Positions 1 to 5,052 of a stretch of 5,078 bases of DNA are shown here, piece by piece. Every line of letters starts with the position of its first letter. Within the stretch, counting starts at the first letter, position 1. A model generated the notes under the pieces. That model was given only the letters and a program-made list of their open reading frames with translations. It searched no databases and was not told the DNA's origin. The stretch comes from a bacterium. Lineage in GTDB: Bacteria > Pseudomonadota > Gammaproteobacteria > Burkholderiales > Methylophilaceae. A program made the position numbers and the translations under genes. The stretch spans positions 1 through 5,078 of the forward strand of contig DAIDAS010000185.1 in assembly GCA_027310505.1 (NCBI GenBank). The letters run 5' to 3'.

Positions 1-103
1 GCGTACGCCTGTTGCGCGAGTCTTCCGACATGCAGGTATCGCAACGGCAGCCGATCACGGGCGTACCCGCACTGGAGCCGGCGCCAAGTATGGTTAGCTG
101 CAC
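1..103 (-). CDS. MBL-fold metallo-hydrolase, PhnP-like (partial, 5' end only)
   Basis: Only the first 34 codons are inside the window; the gene continues past the left edge. It opens with a GTG at 103-101 and begins VQLTILGAGSSAGTP, followed by VIGCRCDTCMSED. The beta strand plus glycine-rich turn (TILGAGSSAGTP) is the usual start of the metallo-beta-lactamase fold. The C19-x-C21-x2-C24 pattern matches the structural zinc loop of PhnP-type phosphoribosyl cyclic phosphodiesterases (Cys21, Cys23 and Cys26 in E. coli PhnP). The catalytic HxHxDH motif would lie outside the window, so activity cannot be judged. The GTG overlaps the 3' end of tatD by 10 bp, which implies translational coupling, and the ribosome site is weak (AGGCAGG-like, within tatD). 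No other start codon lies nearby in this frame. The family call is fairly firm; the substrate is unknown and no phosphonate genes are visible. Confidence 0.8.
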   Translation of the reverse strand, partial: MQLTILGAGSSAGTPVIGCRCDTCMSEDSRNRRT

Positions 104-870
104 GGTTGCGCCTGCCTGAACAAGCGAAAGAAGTTTTGCGTCGTAGCTTGAGCCAGTTCCTCAAGTGGAATGCCGCGCAAATCGGCAATCGTCTGTGCCA
201 CAAATTTGACGTAGGCCGGCTGGTTAGTCTTGCCCCGATAAGGAATGGGGGCAAGATAAGGAGAATCCGTTTCGACCAGCATGCGATCCAGCGGCACACG
301 CATGGCAACTTCTTTCAGCGCGGCGGCATTCTTGAAGGTCACGATTCCCGAGAAGGAAATGTAAAACCCCAGCGCCATTGCCTGTTCGGCGACTTCCCAG
401 CTCTCGGTAAAACAGTGCATGACACCGCCGATGCGCTCTGCGCCCTCTTCGCGCATGATGCGCAAGGTGTCTTCGGCAGCATTGCGTGTATGGATAATCA
501 GTGGCTTTCCGGCAGCGAGGGCGGCGCGGATATGCACGCGAAACCGCGTCCGCTGCCATTCCAGATCGCCTTGCAGACGGAAATAATCCAGCCCAGTTTC
601 GCCGATGGCGACCACCTTGGGATGGCTCGCCAGACGAACGAGCTCTTCCACGCTGGCCTCGTCTTCATCCTCATAATCTGGATGTATGCCAACTGACGCA
701 TAGATGCGCACATTGTTTTCAGCAATCGCCAGTACTTGAGGAAATTCCTTGAGTGTCACTCCGACACAAAGCGCGTATTCCACCCCGTGCGCATGCATGG
801 TTTCCAGAACCGCGGGCAAATTGTCGGCAAGATCGCGAAAATTGAGATGGCAGTGGGAGTCCACCAGCAT
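94..870 (-). CDS. tatD: TatD-family metal-dependent hydrolase (deoxyribonuclease)
   Basis: A 258-residue TIM-barrel amidohydrolase-type protein, the usual length for TatD/YcfH. The expected metal ligands are visible in order: H6 and H8 in the opening DSHCHLNF, E91 in AIGETGLDY (88-96), H127 in IIHTRNA, H152 in MHCFTES and D202 in ETDSPYLAP (200-208). The GIHP motif is at 61-64. Family members are cytoplasmic Mg/Mn-dependent 3'-5' exonucleases or DNases linked to DNA repair and degradation; the exact substrate here is inferred. The paralogue next to holB in E. coli is called ycfH, so the symbol tatD denotes the family. The ATG at 870 is chosen because LVDSHCH is the conserved N-terminus; the ribosome site (GGTAGAC) is weak. 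It follows pilZ after 32 bp and overlaps the downstream MBL-fold gene by 10 bp, so it is probably cotranscribed with both. Confidence 0.95.
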   Translation of the reverse strand: MLVDSHCHLNFRDLADNLPAVLETMHAHGVEYALCVGVTLKEFPQVLAIAENNVRIYASVGIHPDYEDEDEASVEELVRLASHPKVVAIGETGLDYFRLQGDLEWQRTRFRVHIRAALAAGKPLIIHTRNAAEDTLRIMREEGAERIGGVMHCFTESWEVAEQAMALGFYISFSGIVTFKNAAALKEVAMRVPLDRMLVETDSPYLAPIPYRGKTNQPAYVKFVAQTIADLRGIPLEELAQATTQNFFRLFRQAQPCS

Positions 871-902
871 GATAGGTCTACCAGAAAAACTTGATGAATG
901 AA

Positions 903-1286
903 CTACATGGTGTGGGTTGGCCGCCCGGACTTGAGGGCACCACCCAACATTGATTCGATTTTATTGCGCGCCTCGACGCCGCCATCTTTTTCGCTGAACT
1001 GCACGCCGATGCCTTGTGGGCGGTTGCCTTGCGCGACGGGCGTGATCCATGCCACATGCCCGATCACGCGAAGCTTGTTTGATTCCTCAGGCAGGCTCAA
1101 CAGCATGAAAACTTCCTCGCCTATCCTGTACGCCTTGTTTGTCGGAATGAACAAACCGCCGCCCTGAATAAAAGGCATGTAGGCTGCGTACAGCGCGGCC
1201 TTTTCCTTGATCGCCAGCGAAAGCACGCCAGATCTGGACGCATTGTCAGCCCGCTGTTGTTGGGATGATGAAAAATCTTCGCTCAT
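903..1286 (-). CDS. pilZ: type IV pilus assembly protein PilZ
   Basis: A 127-residue protein closely resembling Pseudomonas PilZ along its length: GVLSLAIKEKAALYAAYMPF (20-39), GGGLFIPTNKAYRIGEEVFM (42-61), GHVAWITP (76-83), GVQFSEKD (94-101) and the C-terminal ALKSGRPTHTM. PilZ is a small cytoplasmic protein needed for type IV pilus biogenesis; in Pseudomonas and Xanthomonas it contacts the PilB extension ATPase and FimX. It belongs to the PilZ fold, but the cyclic-di-GMP signature is absent: there is no RxxxR before the barrel, and the D/NxSxxG position is occupied by IQGGGLF. It is therefore expected not to bind c-di-GMP itself. The first 18 residues are polar (Ser/Gln-rich) and probably disordered. 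Its ATG overlaps the holB stop as ATGA, so translation is likely coupled to holB. The position between holB and tatD matches Pseudomonas. Confidence 0.95.
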   Translation of the reverse strand: MSEDFSSSQQQRADNASRSGVLSLAIKEKAALYAAYMPFIQGGGLFIPTNKAYRIGEEVFMLLSLPEESNKLRVIGHVAWITPVAQGNRPQGIGVQFSEKDGGVEARNKIESMLGGALKSGRPTHTM

Positions 1287-2296
1287 GGCCTGGAGGTTGT
1301 CGAAAACACCTGTGTATATTGGATCAGCAAGGATTCAAGCTGGAGATCGGCATTCAACGGATGTTGCGCATGACGGCGCGCTTCATCCAAGGTGCGCTGA
1401 AAATCCAGCAGTTTGGCCAAGTCTACCCTTTTAGCCAGCCCTTGCAAAGATTCCGCCTGCAGGCCGTGATAACGCAACTGCCCGGCCAGATGCAGGCTGA
1501 GTAAATCATATACCCATTTCTGCATCACACTTACCACCTCCGCCACGCCATCCCGCACGCACAGGGCCGCTGCAGCAAAAGGATCCATTTGCGCGCCATG
1601 ATTCAGCATTGCATGCAACTCCGCCAGCCGCTTGTCGGCACCAGCCTCTTCCTGCACTGCAGTCAAGGGGGCGCCACCGGCATAGGCAAGCCGCTGCGAG
1701 GCCTGCTGGACGCCTTGCGCCGCCAGCCAGGTTTCGGCCATGCTACGGGCTGGCAGCGGCATATCGATGACATTGCATCGACTGCGAATGGTCGGCAACA
1801 GGCGTTGTGGCTGATGGGTCACCAGCAGGAACAGAACTGCGGGTGGCGGCTCTTCCAGCATCTTGAGCAACGCATTTGCCGAGGCCAGGTTAAGCGCCTC
1901 TGCCGGATGCATCAGAATGATACGCAGGCCGGAGCGATGCGAAGAAAGCCCGAGAAAATCACCCAGCTCCCGCACCTGATCGACTGCAATTTGTGATTTC
2001 TTGGAGGTTTTGGCCGGAGCGGAAGATTCCTCGTCCGCGGTACTTTCTACATCCTCCGGTTCCAGCAACCTGAAATCCGGGTGATTATCCTGCTGGAACC
2101 AATTGCAGCTCTGGCAGACACCGCAGGCTGCGTGGCCAGGCAACGGCTGTTCGCACAACAACGACTGCGACAGGCGCACTGCGAAATGCAGCTTGCCGAT
2201 GCCGCGATGCCCTTGCAACAGCAAGGCGTGCGGCATGCGCGAACGCATGTCCGCCACCTTTTGCCACAACTCAGTTTGCCACGGGTATAGTTCCAT
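1283..2296 (-). CDS. holB: DNA polymerase III subunit delta' (clamp loader)
   Basis: A 337-residue AAA+ clamp-loader subunit, close to the E. coli delta' length (334). The start MELYPWQTELW is the conserved delta' N-terminus. A P-loop-like GHRGIGKL lies at 29-36 but has Leu where an active Walker A has Ser/Thr. Zinc-module cysteines C48, C58, C61 and C64 are followed by the family motif HPDF (72-75). NALLKMLEEPP (141-151) and the SRC motif (172-174, whose Arg acts in trans on a neighbouring ATP site) are intact, and the C-terminal collar region is helical. The protein helps load the beta clamp with gamma/tau and delta during replication. Residues 80-101 form an acidic-then-basic low-complexity insert (EST/ADEESS, then KTSKKS), probably a flexible linker after the zinc module. 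The start lies 5 bp after tmk with no clear Shine-Dalgarno, so reinitiation is plausible. It ends in an ATGA overlap with pilZ. Confidence 0.96.
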   Translation of the reverse strand: MELYPWQTELWQKVADMRSRMPHALLLQGHRGIGKLHFAVRLSQSLLCEQPLPGHAACGVCQSCNWFQQDNHPDFRLLEPEDVESTADEESSAPAKTSKKSQIAVDQVRELGDFLGLSSHRSGLRIILMHPAEALNLASANALLKMLEEPPPAVLFLLVTHQPQRLLPTIRSRCNVIDMPLPARSMAETWLAAQGVQQASQRLAYAGGAPLTAVQEEAGADKRLAELHAMLNHGAQMDPFAAAALCVRDGVAEVVSVMQKWVYDLLSLHLAGQLRYHGLQAESLQGLAKRVDLAKLLDFQRTLDEARRHAQHPLNADLQLESLLIQYTQVFSTTSRP

Positions 2297-2301
2297 AATA
2301 A

Positions 2302-2904
2302 TTATATGGATAGAACAATTTCTTCAAGTTTCTTAGTGATTTCTTTCAAGGTTTTCCCTGAATCGATAATGCGAAATCTCTGAGGAAAATCCGTTGCGCG
2401 CGCCAGATAGGCCTGACGAATGCGTTCGAAGAATTCACCATTCTCCCTCTCGAAGCGATCAGGGTCACGGGCACCGGCAAGGCGTTGCGTGCTGACGGCT
2501 ATTGGCACGTCGAACAGCAAGGTGAGATCCGGCTGAAAACTGTCCTGCACCCAAGTCTCGAGTTGGCGTACCTTGTCCGCAGAGACACCTCGCCCACCGC
2601 ATTGATATGCGAAAGTAGCGTCGGTAAAGCGATCCGACAGCACATAAACGCCACGCGCCAGCGCCGGCTTGATGACCTGCTCCAGATGTTCGCGCCTGGC
2701 GGCGAACATCAACATGGTTTCGGTCTCCGGATGCATGGCTTCATGCAACAGCAACGCGCGCAGCTTCTCCCCGAGCGGTGTTCCACCAGGCTCGCGTGTT
2801 ACCAGGACTTCTTTCCCCTGCGCGCGCAGAAGATTGGCAATCGTAGGGATGTGCGTGCTCTTGCCGGCACCGTCCACCCCCTCGAGCGTGATGAATTTAG
2901 ACAT
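2302..2904 (-). CDS. tmk: thymidylate kinase
   Basis: A 200-residue dTMP kinase (dTMP + ATP to dTDP + ADP), an essential cytoplasmic step of dTTP synthesis. Visible motifs are the P-loop EGVDGAGKST (8-17), TREPGGT (36-42, the dTMP-binding region), DRF (91-93, with the preceding Ser), the YQCGGRG segment (100-106) and an arginine-rich LID, RLAGARDPDRFERE (141-154). Arginines in the LID and none at the variable P-loop position fit the bacterial type II (E. coli-like) enzyme. Length is normal and no key residue is missing. The ATG shares its A with the mltG stop (TAATG), and an AAGAGA purine tract sits just upstream, so the start is well supported and translation is probably coupled to mltG. Only 5 bp separate its stop from holB, pairing DNA-precursor supply with the replication clamp loader. 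Confidence 0.97.
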   Translation of the reverse strand: MSKFITLEGVDGAGKSTHIPTIANLLRAQGKEVLVTREPGGTPLGEKLRALLLHEAMHPETETMLMFAARREHLEQVIKPALARGVYVLSDRFTDATFAYQCGGRGVSADKVRQLETWVQDSFQPDLTLLFDVPIAVSTQRLAGARDPDRFERENGEFFERIRQAYLARATDFPQRFRIIDSGKTLKEITKKLEEIVLSI

Positions 2905-3899
2905 TAATTTCTCTTTAATTGATAGTGGCCGACCGCACGATTATGTTCGCTCAGCGTGGCAGAAAATGCATGGCTGCCGTCACCTTTGCCCACGAAATAC
3001 AAGGCATCGCTAGCTGCAGGGTGCAACGCCGCCTCAATGGCAGCGAGCCCTGGCATGGCGATTGGCGTAGGCGGGAGACCAGAGCGTGTATAGGTATTGT
3101 ATGGCGTATCGGTCAGCAAATCCTTCTTGCGCAGGTTGCCATCAAACTGGTCACCCATGCCGTAAATCACCGTCGGATCGGTCTGCAACCGCATGCCCAG
3201 CCTGAGACGATTCAGAAAAACCCGCGCGATCAGGGGCCTTTCATCGCTGCGCCCCGTTTCCTTTTCGACGATAGAAGCCATGGTCAGCGCCTGATAAGGG
3301 GTTGCATAAGGCAAGGCCGTATCCCGCAATCGCCAGGCGATGTCCAGCTTGCGCTGCATGGTCTGGTAGGCACGCTTAAGGATTTCGAGATCGCTCATGC
3401 CGCTGCTGAAATAATAGCTGTCAGGGAAGAACAACCCTTCAGGCATGGTTTCGGCTGCACCGATCTGAGCCAGAATTTCCGCGTCGGACAGGTGCATGCT
3501 CAGGTGTCGAATCGACTCATCGGCATTCAGGGCTTCACGCATCTGCTTGAACGTCCAGCCCTCGATAAAGGTAATGCCGCGCTGCACCGTACTGCCGCTG
3601 GTAATCATCTGGTACAGGTCGTAGGCCGTCATGCCTTCTTCCAGCTGATAATTACCGGCCTTGACTGCGCTGGCCATGCCATAAGCGCGCACCAGCAGCA
3701 TAAAGCTCCATGGCTCGCTCAATACACGCTCGCTCACCAGTTGCTGCGCAATCCCGCGCAGGCTGCTGCCATGCTTCAGTACCAAGTCATGGGGCGTCTC
3801 GGGGAGATTCAATGGCTGCTCGGCAAAGTGAACCATCCAGCCAAACAAGGCAAGGCCGGCAAATATCCCTATCAGAACAAGTTTACGCAACAGGCGCAT
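2904..3899 (-). CDS. mltG: endolytic murein transglycosylase MltG (YceG-like)
   Basis: With the ATG at 3899 the product is 331 residues, normal for the family. It has a short basic N-terminus (MRLLRK) and one hydrophobic membrane segment at about 7-24, with the rest periplasmic. The YceG domain follows a LysM-like stretch (about 35-110). Conserved parts are EGWTFKQM (113-120), PEGLFFPDSYYF (153-164), ASIVEKET (208-215, with E212 matching the catalytic Glu of E. coli MltG), LQTDPTVIYG (238-247) and YNTYTRSGLPPTPI (267-280). The enzyme cleaves nascent glycan strands and is thought to set their length. I prefer 3899 to the upstream ATG at 3962 because GGAG sits 7 bases before it, the product then starts at the membrane anchor, and the overlap with pabC falls from 80 to 17 bp. 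The stop overlaps the tmk start by one base. Confidence 0.95.
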   Translation of the reverse strand: MRLLRKLVLIGIFAGLALFGWMVHFAEQPLNLPETPHDLVLKHGSSLRGIAQQLVSERVLSEPWSFMLLVRAYGMASAVKAGNYQLEEGMTAYDLYQMITSGSTVQRGITFIEGWTFKQMREALNADESIRHLSMHLSDAEILAQIGAAETMPEGLFFPDSYYFSSGMSDLEILKRAYQTMQRKLDIAWRLRDTALPYATPYQALTMASIVEKETGRSDERPLIARVFLNRLRLGMRLQTDPTVIYGMGDQFDGNLRKKDLLTDTPYNTYTRSGLPPTPIAMPGLAAIEAALHPAASDALYFVGKGDGSHAFSATLSEHNRAVGHYQLKRN

Positions 3900-4713
3900 C
3901 TTCTTGCTCCAATCGACTGCGCACCCGTGCAGCCAGCTCTCCAGCAGGCCAGGCAGTCGCATTCAGGCTGCGAACCTGCCATGCTCCATACAGGCTGTTA
4001 CAGATCATGACTTCATCCGCCGACAACAGCGCTTCCACGTTGAAATCCCCAATACTGATTTCGTACCCAAGCTCCGGTACAAATTCAATGATGCGTTGCC
4101 GCGTCACACCTGCCACGCCGCACCGGCTCAGGTCAGGCGTCACCAGCACCCCTCCATGGCGGGCAAACAGATTACTCATGGTGCATTCGATCACATGGCC
4201 TTCGGTATCCAGCAAGACACCATCCGCGATCTGCGCGTCGTTCCATTCCATGCGTGCCAGTACGTTCTCCAAACGATTGAGGTGCTTGATCCCAGCCAGC
4301 CGCGGCTGCATCGCAAGGCGTAATTGGCAAAGTTGCAGCCGAACGCCCTCGGCAAAATGCTGCTCCGGATAAATCGGCATCGGTGACTTGATGACCATCC
4401 GGGTAGGTTGTGCCGGAGCCGGCACCGCGTAACCGCGGACCCCTTCGCCACGCGTCACAATAATTTTTATCGCAACATCATCAGCCGCATCACAAAGATT
4501 GCCGATATCAGCCAGCAAGTCGTCACTTGGCGGACATACGATATTCAATGCGCTGCAATCGTCACGCAACCGTTGGTAGTGCCGCTCCCAGCAATGGACG
4601 ATACCGCGGCGTACCGGGAATGTACGAAACACACCATCGCCGTAGGCCAGGCCACGATCCAATGGCGTCAAACATGCCTCACGCCGGCCGTTAATCAAAT
4701 ACTGAGTCTGCAT
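3883..4713 (-). CDS. pabC: aminodeoxychorismate lyase (4-amino-4-deoxychorismate lyase)
   Basis: A 276-residue PLP enzyme of the fold-type IV (class IV aminotransferase) family, which splits 4-amino-4-deoxychorismate into p-aminobenzoate and pyruvate for folate synthesis in the cytoplasm. Conserved parts are LINGR (6-10), DRGLAYGDGVFRTF (19-32), GIKHLNRLENVLAR (141-154) with K143 as the PLP-binding lysine, DTEGHVIECTMSNLF (169-183) with E176 near the cofactor, GVAGVTRQ (199-206) and the SADEVMICNSL stretch (231-241). Branched-chain and D-amino-acid aminotransferases share the fold, but the sequence around the lysine and the mltG-tmk-holB neighbours favour PabC. The ATG at 4713 is preferred to the in-frame TTG at 4770, since the family starts just before LING; no good Shine-Dalgarno precedes it. 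It is the first gene of the cluster. The frequent fabF partner is not immediately upstream. Confidence 0.94.
   Translation of the reverse strand: MQTQYLINGRREACLTPLDRGLAYGDGVFRTFPVRRGIVHCWERHYQRLRDDCSALNIVCPPSDDLLADIGNLCDAADDVAIKIIVTRGEGVRGYAVPAPAQPTRMVIKSPMPIYPEQHFAEGVRLQLCQLRLAMQPRLAGIKHLNRLENVLARMEWNDAQIADGVLLDTEGHVIECTMSNLFARHGGVLVTPDLSRCGVAGVTRQRIIEFVPELGYEISIGDFNVEALLSADEVMICNSLYGAWQVRSLNATAWPAGELAARVRSRLEQEDAPVA
3904..3910 (-). promoter_or_regulatory. Shine-Dalgarno region deciding the mltG start
   Basis: On the minus strand GGAG lies at 3910-3907, seven bases before the ATG at 3899. It is inside the pabC coding region and is among the clearest ribosome sites in the window. The alternative upstream ATG at 3962 has no comparable purine tract, so this site supports the shorter mltG protein. 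Confidence 0.7.
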
Positions 4714-4778
4714 GCTGATATTGGGAAACCACCGAGGCTGCCATCCTAACGCATGCCGCCGGAGGCGCAAAGAACATC

Positions 4779-4807
4779 AATATAAATAGGACGGTTTTTC
4801 ACTCCAC
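4779..4807 (-). promoter_or_regulatory. possible promoter of the pabC-mltG-tmk-holB-pilZ-tatD operon
   Basis: The minus strand has TATATT at 4784-4779, a fair -10 element in a locally AT-rich stretch. It would give a leader of about 60 bases before the pabC ATG at 4713. With a 17-base spacer the -35 hexamer would be GTGGAG (4807-4802), a poor match to TTGACA, so recognition would be weak or would need an activator. That -35 position overlaps the left arm of the inverted repeat at 4803-4819. A promoter is expected here because an intrinsic terminator lies further upstream at 5015-5050. The exact elements are a guess. Confidence 0.3.
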
Positions 4808-4831
4808 AGAAGCTGTGGATGAAATTGTGGA
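4803..4831. promoter_or_regulatory. inverted repeat with three TGTGGA cores (DnaA-box-like or operator)
   Basis: TCCACAG (4803-4809), a three-base AAG spacer and CTGTGGA (4813-4819) form a perfect 7-bp inverted repeat. A further TGTGGA core follows at 4826-4831, in the same orientation as the second and 12 bases from it. TGTGGATGA at 4814-4822 is the complement of TCATCCACA, one mismatch from the DnaA consensus TTATCCACA; the other two cores fit less well. The site lies in the divergent region between pabC and the small plus-strand ORF, at the possible -35 of the operon. It could therefore be an operator or a DnaA-responsive element. The repeat is directly seen; binding by DnaA or any regulator is inferred. 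Confidence 0.4.
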
Positions 4832-4834
4832 CTA

Positions 4835-4975
4835 ATGTCGGATAATGCAAGTAACTATCCGGCAGAATTAGATTTTTACGAACTGACTAATTTTTGCGCA
4901 CAGTATAATTTCTATATTATTCATGAAGTTATTAATAAATTCACACAATTGGGGTTAAGTGGCAGAGCCGCTTGA
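4835..4975 (+). CDS. possible small protein of 46 residues, unknown function
   Basis: An ATG at 4835 opens a 46-codon frame ending in TGA at 4973-4975, divergent from pabC. The product starts MSDNASNYPAELDFYELTNF, continues through CAQYNFYIIHEVINKF and ends in TQLGLSGRAA. It is rich in aromatic residues (nine Tyr/Phe), has no signal peptide or long hydrophobic run, and residues 10-38 look like one or two amphipathic helices. I do not recognise the family. GC is about 34%, well below the neighbouring genes, which could mean foreign origin, a gene remnant or simply noncoding DNA. An in-frame TGA at 4820-4822 makes 4835 the only ATG start, and the ribosome site (TGTGGA, about 4 bases away) is poor. 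In favour of a real unit are the hairpin plus TTTT at its end and a second terminator 40 bases further on. It could equally be a chance ORF. Confidence 0.35.
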   Translation: MSDNASNYPAELDFYELTNFCAQYNFYIIHEVINKFTQLGLSGRAA

Positions 4976-4987
4976 TACCCCCCTTTT
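4951..4987 (+). terminator. strong hairpin with short T tract at the end of the small ORF
   Basis: GGGG (4951-4954) pairs with CCCC (4978-4981). After a two-base bulge (4976-4977), TTAAGTGGC (4955-4963) pairs with GCCGCTTGA (4967-4975), including two G-U pairs, around an AGA loop (4964-4966). TTTT follows at 4984-4987 after two C residues. The stem swallows the last codons and the stop of the 46-codon ORF. It could be a weak intrinsic terminator for plus-strand transcription or a structured element of a small RNA. The minus-strand reading lacks a T tract, so termination of leftward transcripts is less likely. Confidence 0.45.
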
Positions 4988-5010
4988 ATGCTGTGAACAA
5001 CACCACAAAA

Positions 5011-5052
5011 AAACAAAGCCCGACAGCCGGTCACGACTATCGGGCTTTTGTT
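5011..5052. terminator. intrinsic terminator, likely bidirectional
   Basis: AAAGCCCGA (5015-5023) and TCGGGCTTT (5040-5048) form a perfect 9-bp stem around a 16-base loop. Read leftward (minus strand), the stem is followed by TTTGTTTTTTT, a strong U tract, so it should end transcripts of a gene to the right of the window. Read rightward, the stem runs into TTTTGTT, so it can also end plus-strand transcripts such as one from the small ORF. Another TCGGGCT at 5056-5062 could act as an alternative right arm. It isolates the pabC operon from whatever lies upstream. Confidence 0.8.

Noticed and set aside
106..696. 196-codon plus-strand ORF opposite tatD
   Set aside because: The minus strand carries all TatD metal ligands over the same bases; the plus-strand product has no family character.
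2919..4010. 363-codon plus-strand ORF opposite mltG and the end of pabC
   Set aside because: It is antisense to two clear conserved genes, has no recognisable domain, and is rich in His, Gln and Arg as expected of the opposite strand of a real gene.
3710..4372. Plus-strand ORFs opposite pabC and mltG (also 3904-4323 and 4408-4749)
   Set aside because: These are low-complexity Ser/Arg/His-rich translations antisense to PabC and MltG, without ribosome sites or domains.
4714..4770. TTG start for a pabC product 19 residues longer
   Set aside because: The extension is Arg/Trp-rich and unlike the PabC N-terminus, there is no Shine-Dalgarno, and the ATG at 4713 sits just before the conserved LING segment.
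4803..4950. Replication origin (TGTGGA cores beside an AT-rich stretch)
   Set aside because: Only one core is near the DnaA consensus, there are no 13-mer-like repeats, and no dnaA, dnaN, gidA or rep gene is adjacent. A regulatory site is the more modest reading.
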